A stretch of DNA of 64,000 nucleotides from Acidobacteriaceae bacterium TAA 166 (GTDB lineage: Bacteria; Acidobacteriota; Terriglobia; Terriglobales; Acidobacteriaceae), in NCBI GenBank assembly GCA_000421065.1, contig ATWD01000001.1, forward strand, positions 1,294,001 to 1,358,000. Reading direction: 5' to 3'. Shown here in pieces: positions 1 through 7,579 of this stretch (position 1 is the stretch's first letter; the number at the start of each line of letters is the position of its first letter). Under the pieces are notes generated by a model. That model saw nothing but the letters and a program-made list of their open reading frames with translations. It did not search any database and was not told the DNA's origin. A program made the position numbers and the translations under genes.

Positions 1-1365
1 ATGCAGTTAAGCTCCGTCACTGCGCACCTCACCATCAACATCGCCGCCATCCCTCTGCTCTGGGTGCTTCCACTAGCGGTCTACCTGATCACCTTCATCC
101 TCGCCTTCGACCGTCCCGCCTTCTACCGGCGCCCGCTCGTCGTGCGCGTGCTAGTGCTCATGCTGGCCTCGCTCGGCTACGCACTCTCCAAGGCCGACTT
201 CTCCCTGCCCATCTACCTGACCATCGTCTTCTTCCTCCTCGAGTGCTTCGTCGCCTGCCTCTTCTGCCACGGCGAGACCTACAGCCTCCGCCCCCGGCGT
301 ACCTCCGAGGCCACTCTCTTCTACCTCCTCATCGCCGCCGGAGGAGCCGCCGGAACCTTCCTCATCGGGATCGTCTTCCCACTCCTCTTCTCCGCCAACT
401 ACGACCTCGCCATCGCCTTCTTCGTCACTGCCGTGCTCGCGCTCGCCGCCACATGGCCCGACGGCTGGACGCAGAGGCTCCTCTGGACAACGGCCAGCGT
501 CCTGCTCTTCGCCCTCACCCTCGCGCTCCACGCCTCCATGGGCCGCGGCTCCATGCTTAACATCCGCAACTTCTACGGCAGCCTGCGCGTCACCCAGACC
601 GTCTCTCCCATCACGCAGTCGCCCATGCGCACCCTCATGCATGGAGCCATCCAGCATGGCACCCAGATCTTCGATCCCGGCTTCAGCCACATCCCCACCA
701 CCTACTACGGCACCGGCTCCGGCATCGGCCTCGCGCTGCGCTTCTGCTGCGCCGGACGCACCAAGAACATCGGCGTCATCGGCCTGGGAACGGGAACCAT
801 CGCGGCCTATGGAGGCAAGGGCGACCGCATCCGCTTCTACGAGATCAACCCGCAGGTTCCGCCCATCGCCCACAATCTCTTCACCTATATAAGGGACTCC
901 TTCGCCGCCATCACCACCGTCCCGGGCGATGCCCGCACCTCGCTCGCCGACGAGCTCAAAGCCGGCGCACCGCAACGCTTCGACGTCCTCGCCATCGATG
1001 CCTTCTCCGGCGACGCCATTCCGCTGCACCTGCTCACCCGCGAGGCGATCCAGCTCTACCGCCAGCACCTCACCCCTAACGGCATCCTCGCCTTCCACGT
1101 CTCCAACCAGTACCTCGACCTCGCACCCGAGCTCGCTCTTTTAGCCCAGGACGCGCATCTCGAGGCTCGCGACGTCATCACCGGCTCGCTCGAGGGCCGC
1201 GGAGAGTTCCGCGCCGAGTGGGTCCTGATGACCGCCGACCCCACCTTCTTTACCCAGGCCGACATCAGCTCCCTCGCCGACCCCATCTACATCAAGCCCA
1301 GCCTGCGGCTCTGGACCGACGACTACTCCAGCCTGCTGCCCATCCTGCAGGCAGGAGGACATTAG
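1..1365 (+). CDS. Fused MFS-type membrane / spermidine synthase-like protein (5' partial)
   Basis: Visible part is 454 residues. Residues 1-185 hold several hydrophobic segments. The C-terminal half is a Rossmann methyltransferase-type fold like spermidine synthase, with the glycine-rich loop GVIGLGTGTIAAYG near residue 258-271, an acidic strand end (FYEINP) and the segment AIDAFSGDAIP near 330. Known fusions of this kind have a longer N-terminal membrane region, and the first visible residues look like mid-protein sequence, so the gene almost certainly begins before the window and the ATG at base 1 is fortuitous. No polyamine-pathway gene is nearby, so the substrate is unknown. It ends convergent with the next gene, with a repeat fragment just after the stop. 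Confidence 0.8.
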   Translation: MQLSSVTAHLTINIAAIPLLWVLPLAVYLITFILAFDRPAFYRRPLVVRVLVLMLASLGYALSKADFSLPIYLTIVFFLLECFVACLFCHGETYSLRPRRTSEATLFYLLIAAGGAAGTFLIGIVFPLLFSANYDLAIAFFVTAVLALAATWPDGWTQRLLWTTASVLLFALTLALHASMGRGSMLNIRNFYGSLRVTQTVSPITQSPMRTLMHGAIQHGTQIFDPGFSHIPTTYYGTGSGIGLALRFCCAGRTKNIGVIGLGTGTIAAYGGKGDRIRFYEINPQVPPIAHNLFTYIRDSFAAITTVPGDARTSLADELKAGAPQRFDVLAIDAFSGDAIPLHLLTREAIQLYRQHLTPNGILAFHVSNQYLDLAPELALLAQDAHLEARDVITGSLEGRGEFRAEWVLMTADPTFFTQADISSLADPIYIKPSLRLWTDDYSSLLPILQAGGH

Positions 1366-1367
1366 GG

Positions 1368-1410
1368 CCTGCCGGCCGGGCTCACTGCGCGTGGGACGGC
1401 AGGCCATCGC
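1368..1410. repeat. Family A palindromic repeat, minimal copy (A-01)
   Basis: Only the end modules are present: GCCTGCCGGCCGGGCTC, CACTGCGCGTGGGACGG and CAGGCCATCG, starting 2 bases after the stop of the upstream gene. It lies between two convergent genes. Confidence 0.75.
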
Positions 1411-1416
1411 CTCGAA

Positions 1417-1875
1417 TCACTGCACCGGAAATACCGCCTCATCATGCGTATTGCAGATGAAGTTCGCCAGGATCCATCCCTGATCGGCCCGGTAGACCAC
1501 GAACTTCGTAAATAGCGGCCCCTTCTCCAACTCCAGCACCATGTAGATGATTCGCGTCCGCGGCCCAAGGTCGTGTGAGTTGATCACCTCATACGACTGC
1601 AAAGGACCATAGAGATCCTGCACTTGGTGCAGAACACTCAGCTGCGCCTGGGCATCCGGATTTCCGTCGATCGGACTCCCCTTCAGCCACGTCTGCACCG
1701 CCGCATCCGGCCCACTGTTCTTATAAGCCTTCAGCCCGGCGATAATGAATCCCGGCAGCGCAGCCGCCTTGGCGCCACCCTCCTGTGCAGCGACGCGCCC
1801 GGGGAGCACTCCGCACAGCACCACCGCCAAAGCCAAAAGCCAGCCTCTGAACCGCAACGTTCGTCCCAGGATCAT
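1417..1875 (-). CDS. Small secreted hypothetical protein
   Basis: A 152-residue protein with a clear Sec signal peptide: arginines near the N-terminus, a hydrophobic core LLALAVVLCGVLPG, and a cleavage-like VAAQ near residue 30. The mature part (about 120 residues) has no motif I recognise. It contains repeated Leu/Gln segments and a C-terminal stretch reminiscent of small periplasmic NTF2-like folds (FTKFVVYRADQGWILANF), but that is only an impression. The start codon overlaps the stop of coaD by four bases (ATGA), so it is very probably translated from the coaD mRNA. The link to coenzyme A synthesis is positional only. Confidence 0.7.
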   Translation of the reverse strand: MILGRTLRFRGWLLALAVVLCGVLPGRVAAQEGGAKAAALPGFIIAGLKAYKNSGPDAAVQTWLKGSPIDGNPDAQAQLSVLHQVQDLYGPLQSYEVINSHDLGPRTRIIYMVLELEKGPLFTKFVVYRADQGWILANFICNTHDEAVFPVQ

Positions 1876-2363
1876 CTCCGCCCCGCAACCTTCGCCTTCA
1901 GTCTCTCCACCACCAGGGGTGGAACCAGCGTGGAGACATCCCCGCCCAATTCGAACACGCCCTTGATCAGCCGCGAGCTCACATACGTGTACTTCTCCGC
2001 CGGCATCATGAACAGCGTCTCCAGCTCCGGCGCCAGCTTGCGGTTCATCATCGCCATCTGAAACTCGTACTCATAGTCCGAGATCGCCCGGATTCCGCGC
2101 AGCACCGCCTTCGCACCCTGCTCGCGGCAGAAGTCCACCAGCAGGCCATCGAAGGTCGCGACCGACACATTGCCCACCTCGCGCGTTGCCTCGGTGATCA
2201 TCTCCACCCGCTCTTGCACCGTAAACAGCGGCGACTTTTCTGAGTTGCGCAGGATCGCCACCACCAGGTGGTCCACGATCTTCGCCCCGCGCGCGATCAG
2301 GTCGAGATGGCCGTTCGTGAGCGGGTCAAACGTTCCGGGATAGATGGCCTTTACCGTATGCAT
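1872..2363 (-). CDS. coaD: Phosphopantetheine adenylyltransferase
   Basis: CoaD transfers AMP from ATP to 4'-phosphopantetheine, the penultimate step of coenzyme A synthesis in the cytoplasm. The 163-residue product matches the family length. It shows the nucleotidyltransferase signature YPGTFDPLTNGHLDL at the N-terminus (TxGH-type, as in HIGH-motif enzymes), the RGIRAISDYEYEFQMA segment and the C-terminal YVSSRLIKGV motif. Two starts are possible: ATG at 2363, used here because the family begins at about this point, or an in-frame ATG at 2375 adding MLLR. No clear ribosome site favours either. A family A repeat begins only 13-25 bases upstream, so its transcript must start within or beyond that repeat. 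A small secreted protein follows with a 4-base overlap. Confidence 0.93.
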   Translation of the reverse strand: MHTVKAIYPGTFDPLTNGHLDLIARGAKIVDHLVVAILRNSEKSPLFTVQERVEMITEATREVGNVSVATFDGLLVDFCREQGAKAVLRGIRAISDYEYEFQMAMMNRKLAPELETLFMMPAEKYTYVSSRLIKGVFELGGDVSTLVPPLVVERLKAKVAGRR

Positions 2364-2387
2364 CCTCAGCAGCATACCGCACAGACA

Positions 2388-2614
2388 GCGCTGCCGCGCG
2401 GGCCCACTGCGCTCGGCCACCCCACAACAAAGACCTGTTTGTGGGGACCCGGTACGGGCGGTCACTTCGTGACGCGTATATTCCCTTCGGGATCGAGGCT
2501 CCCGTTGGTCGCTTGCATAAATCTTCGCGCCAAACCGAAGGGAGGCCCACGGCGAAGCCGGTACACACCCCACGAAGTGGGCGCCCCACGCGCAGTGGGC
2601 CCGGCAGGCAGGCC
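2388..2614. repeat. Family A palindromic repeat, full copy with extra hairpin module (A-02)
   Basis: It starts GCGCTGCCGCGCGGGCCC and ends GGGCCCGGCAGGCAGGCC. The left arm carries the optional module CCCCACAACAAAGACC / TGTTTGTGGGG. The two arms (TCACTTCGTGACGCGTATA and the CACCCCACGAAGTGGGCG side) are partly complementary. It sits between coaD and recA, both on the minus strand, directly upstream of coaD. Confidence 0.85.
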
Positions 2615-2635
2615 ATCGCCTAAAGCTCGTTATAA

Positions 2636-2671
2636 AAAGAAAGCCCCGCAGACATTCGCGGAGCTTTCTTT
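2636..2671 (-). terminator. Rho-independent terminator downstream of recA
   Basis: A 14-nt stem with one mismatch: minus-strand arm AAAGAAAGCTCCGC, 8-nt loop, arm GCGGGGCTTTCTTT, followed by a short T/A run. It lies 20 bases past the recA stop. Because the arms carry A and T runs on both sides it may act in either direction. Confidence 0.8.
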
Positions 2672-2691
2672 CTGATATTTCAGGAAAACGG

Positions 2692-3768
2692 CTACCCGCG
2701 CTTGCTCTTGACCGCCTCGGTCGCCGCCGCAGCTCCATTGGAAGGAACCGTCGGAATCTCCGCATTGGCATTGGCAGCCGAAATTCCAAGCTTCTTGCGC
2801 AGCTCTGTATCGATCCGGCCAAAGACCTCCTTGTTGTCCTTGAGGAAGGTGCGAACATTTTCGCGGCCCTGTCCGATGCGCTCGCCCGAGTAGCTGTACC
2901 AGGCTCCACTCTTCTCGACGATGTTGTGCAGCACCGCCAGATCCAGCACATCGCTCTCGCGCGAGATCCCTTCTCCGTACAGGATGTCGAACTCGGCGTC
3001 ACGAAACGGCGCGGCCACCTTGTTCTTCACAATCTTGACCTTGGTGCGCGATCCGGTAACAACATCGCCCTCCTTCACCGCTCCGATGCGCCGAATGTCG
3101 ATGCGGACCGAGGAGTAGAACTTCAGCGCGCGGCCTCCGGTCGTCGTCTCCGGATTACCGAACATCACGCCGATCTTGTCGCGGATCTGGTTGATGAAGA
3201 TCAGGCAGGTTCGCGACTTCGCCACCGTGCCCGTCAGCTTCCTCAGAGCCTGCGACATCAGGCGAGCCTGCAGGCCCATGTGCGAATCGCCCATCTCGCC
3301 GTCGATCTCGGCCTTCGGAACCAGCGCCGCCACCGAGTCCACCACCAGGACGTCGATCGCGCCCGACTTCACCAAAGCATCCACGATCTCGAGCGCCTGC
3401 TCGCCATAGTCCGGCTGCGAGACCAGAAGATTGTCCACATCGACGCCCAGCTTCTTCGCATAGGCCGGATCGAGAGCATGTTCGGCATCCACAAAGGCAG
3501 CCAGGCCGCCCGCCTTCTGCGCTTCGGCGATAATCTGCAGCGTAATCGTCGTCTTACCCGAAGACTCCGGCCCGAAGATCTCGACCACGCGGCCACGGGG
3601 AACTCCACCCACTCCCAGTGCCGCATCGAACGAGATTGAGCCGGTGGGGATGATCGCGATCGGGACGATCGCCTCCTTGGCTCCCAGCCTCATGATGGAG
3701 CCCTTGCCGAACTGCTTTTCCAGCTGCGAGAGCGCTGTCTCTATTGCTTTATTGCGGTCATCTGCCAC
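2692..3768 (-). CDS. recA: Recombinase RecA
   Basis: RecA forms ATP-dependent filaments on single-stranded DNA, catalyses strand exchange and triggers SOS autocleavage. The 358-residue protein is of standard length. It shows Walker [10 protein letters not shown] near residue 66, the [10 protein letters not shown] segment, Walker B-type [17 protein letters not shown], and loop L2 around [22 protein letters not shown]. The C-terminus is the usual variable acidic/alanine-rich tail ending in lysines. The start is GTG with AGGAGA seven bases upstream. A likely sigma-70 promoter lies just before it. No obvious LexA-type palindrome was found in the 128-bp upstream gap, so SOS control cannot be argued from this sequence. 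Confidence 0.98.
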   Translation of the reverse strand: MADDRNKAIETALSQLEKQFGKGSIMRLGAKEAIVPIAIIPTGSISFDAALGVGGVPRGRVVEIFGPESSGKTTITLQIIAEAQKAGGLAAFVDAEHALDPAYAKKLGVDVDNLLVSQPDYGEQALEIVDALVKSGAIDVLVVDSVAALVPKAEIDGEMGDSHMGLQARLMSQALRKLTGTVAKSRTCLIFINQIRDKIGVMFGNPETTTGGRALKFYSSVRIDIRRIGAVKEGDVVTGSRTKVKIVKNKVAAPFRDAEFDILYGEGISRESDVLDLAVLHNIVEKSGAWYSYSGERIGQGRENVRTFLKDNKEVFGRIDTELRKKLGISAANANAEIPTVPSNGAAAATEAVKSKRG

Positions 3769-3798
3769 GAAAAATCTCCTGGGAATATGTCAAAGCGG

Positions 3799-3826
3799 AT
3801 TCTAGCACTCAAAACGGAAAAAGCAA
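3799..3826 (-). promoter_or_regulatory. Putative recA promoter
   Basis: Minus strand: -35 TTGCTT (3826-3821), 16-bp spacer, -10 TAGAAT (3804-3799), about 30 bp upstream of the recA GTG. The AT-rich setting contrasts with the surrounding sequence. Confidence 0.5.
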
Positions 3827-3896
3827 ATAAAAGGCGAATACAACTATCGAGTCAACACCTTCCGCTCCGAGAGGAGCGTAGCCGCACATCCCCGCA

Positions 3897-4925
3897 TCAG
3901 CTCGGAAGAATCTTGAACTCTGGAGACTTGGGCTCAGCAGGGGTGCTGATGAAGGTTCGCTTCGCCGCTCTCCAGGCTATTCCAATCCGGTCGGAGACAT
4001 GAAACAGGTGGCCAGCGGTGAGAGGGCCTGCCACGCGATGATGTCCTACGGCGGCAAGCCCCATGGATGCAATACATCCACACTGAGAGCAATCCGGTTC
4101 CCCCCCGAACTGGCATGGGGTAATCTTCGTCTTCAGATCGGCCGAGATCGTGTGCGTCGTTTTGGCAAAGATGCAATCCTCCGGGCTCTTGGGAGGAGAG
4201 AGAATCTCTTGGATAAGACCCTCCTGCATATCGAGAACCGGATATAGGGTTCGCAATCGGAGAAGATCCTGAACCACGAAGGAGCGTTGTTCGGAGGTGA
4301 GAATCTCAGGCCCCGTAGCTCCCACCTGCGGCGTGAACAGGCTGAACCAGATCTTCGCGATCTGCGGGCGAGCGCTCCAGAAGCGAAGAAACTCTTCCAA
4401 GTAGCCCTCGCGGGATGCGATATTGCCCGTAATGGTGGAATGAATCGTCACCTTGGTCGCGGCGATATTCTTCAAGATGCGCTCGTACGTTGCGGGTTTG
4501 CGACGCTCGTCGTGCTCCGGCTGAAGCCCATCGATCGAAACAACCACGTTCAATCGGGTGAATCGGCTCCACTCCGCCGGAATCACCCGGAAGGCGCTGG
4601 TCACCACCTGCGTATGCACTCCCCGCGCATCCAGCTCGGGAAGAAGCATCTCCAGCTCTCGATAGCGAACCAGGGGGTCTCCCCCCACCAGCGAGACATG
4701 GAGCGGCTTCTCCCGATCCACGATCGCAAGAATGTTCTTTACTAATTCCGCGCCTTTGAAGTCAGAAAGTTGACGTAATTCTGTTTCGCCGCCCAGATGG
4801 GCTGCATCGAACGCATAGCAACCGGGGCAGCGAAGAGGGCATTCTTTTGTAATCTCGATGGATAAAGACGGCCTATGACCGGCCAGAATACCGGCCCAAG
4901 CGTGCAATACATCAGATGTCTTCAT
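3897..4925 (-). CDS. Radical SAM protein with C-terminal cysteine cluster
   Basis: A 342-residue radical SAM enzyme: the [4Fe-4S]-binding CxxxCxxC is CPLRCPGC at residues 29-36, followed by the glycine-rich SLVGGDPLVR and the VVVSIDGLQPEHDERR strand typical of SAM radical/SPASM-type enzymes. The C-terminus has more cysteines (PCQFGGEPDCSQCGC), suggesting a second cluster. The start was set at the ATG at 4925 because GGAGG lies 6 bases before it; an upstream ATG at 4937 overlaps that site. It is divergent from a class II aldolase gene across a short region with two 19-bp direct repeats. The substrate is unknown. The closest general class is SPASM-like maturases or sugar/lipid-modifying radical SAM enzymes. 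GC content is lower than in neighbouring genes. Confidence 0.8.
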   Translation of the reverse strand: MKTSDVLHAWAGILAGHRPSLSIEITKECPLRCPGCYAFDAAHLGGETELRQLSDFKGAELVKNILAIVDREKPLHVSLVGGDPLVRYRELEMLLPELDARGVHTQVVTSAFRVIPAEWSRFTRLNVVVSIDGLQPEHDERRKPATYERILKNIAATKVTIHSTITGNIASREGYLEEFLRFWSARPQIAKIWFSLFTPQVGATGPEILTSEQRSFVVQDLLRLRTLYPVLDMQEGLIQEILSPPKSPEDCIFAKTTHTISADLKTKITPCQFGGEPDCSQCGCIASMGLAAVGHHRVAGPLTAGHLFHVSDRIGIAWRAAKRTFISTPAEPKSPEFKILPS

Positions 4926-4940
4926 CCATACCTCCATATA

Positions 4941-4984
4941 TTAGATGCAATCGGAAAGCTGTGTTTTAGATGCATTCGGCAAGC
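4941..4984. promoter_or_regulatory. Tandem 19-bp direct repeat, probable operator
   Basis: Two copies, TTAGATGCAATCGGAAAGC (4941-4959) and TTAGATGCATTCGGCAAGC (4966-4984), match at 17 of 19 positions with a 25-bp period. They fill the region between the divergent radical SAM and aldolase genes. Such paired sites usually bind a dimeric regulator, but none is encoded beside them. Confidence 0.5.
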
Positions 4985-5028
4985 AAATGTCTTCGTTATG
5001 CTGAAATAGAGTTCGACAGGAGTTTTCC

Positions 5029-5694
5029 TTGATCGTAAACGGACCGGACACAGAAGCAGAGCACCGGCGGGATCTCGCCAGGTATGGGAAGTGGCTCTAT
5101 CGACTTGGCTTTGCACCGGGAAGCTCCGGCAACCTCTCTGTCCGCGTCGGCTCCGATTGCATCTTGGCCACCCCCACCGGCTGCTGCAAACACCTGCTGA
5201 CGCCGGCAGATATGGTCATGGTGGATCTGCAGGGATGCCAGTTATCCGGATCGAAGAAGGTTACCAGTGAGATTGGCATGCATCTGGCCGTGTATCAGAC
5301 GAAAGAAGATGTGAACGCGGTCGTTCACGCGCATCCCCCGACCGCGACCGGTTTCGCCTGCGCCGGCAGAGCCCTGGATGAACCTCTCTGCGCGGAGGCC
5401 GTGATGACGCTGGGACCTGTTCCTCTGGCCCCGTACGCCACGACGGGAACAGACGAGCTGGCCGCCAGCCTGCGTCCTCTGATCCTGGAGCACAGCGCAA
5501 TCCTTATGGCGAATCACGGGGCAGTCACCTATGGCAGCAGCCTTCTTGACGCCTTCATCAAGATGGAGACACTGGAACACTTCGCGAAGATCTGTCTGGT
5601 GGCCGACCAGCTGGGAACTGCGCGTCCGTTGGATCAGCAGGCTCTCGGCCAACTCCTGGATGCAAAGGAAAAATACATCCGAAATGCCCAGTAA
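5029..5694 (+). CDS. Class II aldolase/adducin family protein
   Basis: A 221-residue zinc-dependent class II aldolase of the fuculose-/ribulose-phosphate group, which cleave or epimerise phosphorylated sugars through a metal-bound enediolate. The family order is visible: GNLSVRVG near residue 39, the EIGMHLAVYQ helix with the catalytic-type Glu, metal ligands HAHPP, and the later NHGAVTYG histidine. Length is typical. The start is TTG with ACAGGAG 6 bases upstream. It is transcribed away from the radical SAM gene through a shared control region, so the two may form a small pathway. Which sugar is used cannot be read from the sequence. Methylthioribulose-phosphate dehydratases share this fold and are an alternative. 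Confidence 0.85.
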   Translation: MIVNGPDTEAEHRRDLARYGKWLYRLGFAPGSSGNLSVRVGSDCILATPTGCCKHLLTPADMVMVDLQGCQLSGSKKVTSEIGMHLAVYQTKEDVNAVVHAHPPTATGFACAGRALDEPLCAEAVMTLGPVPLAPYATTGTDELAASLRPLILEHSAILMANHGAVTYGSSLLDAFIKMETLEHFAKICLVADQLGTARPLDQQALGQLLDAKEKYIRNAQ

Positions 5695-5949
5695 GGGAGT
5701 GCCTGTTCCTCCCTCTGGAGGCTTCTAGCCTCTGAATTCTCCGAGAGGAAGCGGCCTGTTCCGGAGATCGATCATCGACGAGAACGGAGCGGTGACATTT
5801 AGATTCCCTTTCTGTTCACCAGAGTCATCTGTTCACGAAAATCAAGGGTCGGGCAACAAAATCCCGCATTGGCTCGATAGTCGAATGTCGATATAGTCGG
5901 ATCCCGACAACAAATCGGACCATGGAATCACACCTGGGGTGAGGATGGT

Positions 5950-7542
5950 ATGAGATTCGTCCAACGTAAATTTCACACGTATGGGATCGTCATCGTCTTT
6001 GCGTTTGGCCTTACGGCACACCCGCAGATGACAACCGCGCAATACGACAATGCGCGAACGGGTGCGGACCTGAACGAAAAAACGCTGACGCCGCACAATG
6101 TCAATCAGCAGCAGTTTGGAAAACTTTTCACGTTGAAGGTGGACGGAGATATCTATGCTCAGCCCCTCTTCTTGGCGAATGTTTCGATCCCTGGCAAAGG
6201 CAGGCACGATGTCGTGTTCATTGCAACAGAGCACGACAGTGTCTACGCCTTCGATGCCTACGGAAATCCTTCCACGCCGCTATGGCATGTAAGTTTTCTG
6301 AAGGAAGATGAGACCACGGTTCCCGCGAGGGACGTCTCCTGCCCCTTTACGCAGCCGGAGGTAGGAATCACGTCGACCCCGGTGATCGATACAAAGTCCG
6401 GCACCCTTTATGTACTGGCTCGCACAAAGAGAACGCGCCCTCCTGCCAGCGAGCAGTATCGCCAACATCTTCATGCGCTCTCCGTGACGACTGGCATGGA
6501 AAAAGCGGGCGGCCCGGTAGAGATACAAGCTTCCGTCCATGGCAGCGGTGCGGGCAGCAAGGGGGGAAATCTGGTCTTTGAACCCTTGCGGGAGAATCCG
6601 CGAGCAGCCTTATTGCTTTCGAATGGCCTGGTGTATCTGACCTGGGGTTCTTCCTGCGATGTCGGCCCTTATCACGGTTGGGTGATGGCGTACGATGCCA
6701 AAACTTTACAGCAAAAGGCGATCTTCAATACCTCGCCCGATGCGGATGACAGCGGAATATGGGCCAGCGATACGGGCCCGGCGTCGGATAAAGATGGAAA
6801 CATCTTCGTTGCGACAGGCAATGGCAGTTTCGACGTGACGGCGGGAGGCAGGGACTACGGAGATACCCTACTCAAACTCCATCCCGATGGCCGAGATCTG
6901 AAACCTGTCGATTATTTCACGCCCTTCAATGCCCGCGAACTCGACGAGAAGGACCATGATCTCGGTTCGGGAGGACCGATGCTGTTGCCGGATCAGGCTG
7001 GACCGCATCCGCATCTTGCGGTGATCGGGGGGAAAGGCCCTATGATCTACGTTGTGGATCGTGATCGCCTCGGCCATTTTCATCAAGAGAGCAACAGCCA
7101 TGCGGTCCAGACGATTACAACCTCGCGCGGCATCTATGGATCGATGGCGTACTGGAACCACAACGTCTACGTTCTAAGCGATTACGACTCACTCCGTGAT
7201 TTCGAGGTGAAAGACGGAAAGCTCATCTTCAAGGCCGCCAGCAGCTTCAAATTGGAAGATCACGCCGCGACGCCGACGGTCTCTGCGAATGGCGATAAGA
7301 ACGGTATCGTCTGGGTGATGAGTTCGAAGGGCTGGGCGTCGCCTGACAGGCGGGCCGTTCTCTATGCTGCGGATGCCTCCGACATCTCCCGCCAGCTCTA
7401 TGCCAGCAATCAGAATCAAGCTCGTGACAGCGCGGGCTATGCCCTTCGTTTCAATGTCCCCACCATCATGAACGGGCATGTGTATGTCGGCACAAAGGGA
7501 GAGGTGGATGTTTACGGTCTGCTTCCGGCTCGTCCCCGTTGA
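5950..7542 (+). CDS. Secreted PQQ-type beta-propeller repeat protein
   Basis: A 530-residue exported protein: a signal peptide of about 28 residues (hydrophobic IVIVFAFGLTAHPQ), then repeated blades of the PQQ/BamB propeller kind, e.g. DVVFIATEHDSVYAFDA, ITSTPVIDTKSGTLYVLA, NIFVATGNG and PMIYVVDRD. The propeller probably acts in the periplasm or on the cell surface. It lacks the calcium-binding and disulfide motifs needed for a PQQ alcohol dehydrogenase, so a non-enzymatic or unknown role is likely. Proteins of this type are common and multicopy in acidobacteria (general knowledge). It is a single gene, convergent with thyX, within a lower-GC stretch. A weak palindrome GTCGG-ATC-CCGAC lies about 50 bp upstream of the ATG. 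Confidence 0.75.
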   Translation: MRFVQRKFHTYGIVIVFAFGLTAHPQMTTAQYDNARTGADLNEKTLTPHNVNQQQFGKLFTLKVDGDIYAQPLFLANVSIPGKGRHDVVFIATEHDSVYAFDAYGNPSTPLWHVSFLKEDETTVPARDVSCPFTQPEVGITSTPVIDTKSGTLYVLARTKRTRPPASEQYRQHLHALSVTTGMEKAGGPVEIQASVHGSGAGSKGGNLVFEPLRENPRAALLLSNGLVYLTWGSSCDVGPYHGWVMAYDAKTLQQKAIFNTSPDADDSGIWASDTGPASDKDGNIFVATGNGSFDVTAGGRDYGDTLLKLHPDGRDLKPVDYFTPFNARELDEKDHDLGSGGPMLLPDQAGPHPHLAVIGGKGPMIYVVDRDRLGHFHQESNSHAVQTITTSRGIYGSMAYWNHNVYVLSDYDSLRDFEVKDGKLIFKAASSFKLEDHAATPTVSANGDKNGIVWVMSSKGWASPDRRAVLYAADASDISRQLYASNQNQARDSAGYALRFNVPTIMNGHVYVGTKGEVDVYGLLPARPR

Positions 7543-7547
7543 GGACA

Positions 7548-7573
7548 GGCGCTGCCGGTCAGGCCATCGTCTC
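7548..7573. repeat. Family A repeat, end fragment (A-03)
   Basis: Only the GCGCTGCCGGTCAGGCCATCG end sequence remains, in the 37-bp gap between two convergent stops. Confidence 0.55.
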
Positions 7574-7579
7574 TGCAAT

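Noticed and set aside
2326..2616. Short open frames with recurring peptides such as THEV or GPARQR in repeats
   Set aside because: They come from family A repeat sequence and recur at unrelated loci; not genes.
3799..3896. LexA box in the recA upstream region
   Set aside because: No clear palindrome of a known SOS-box type could be found; only a sigma-70-like promoter is supported.
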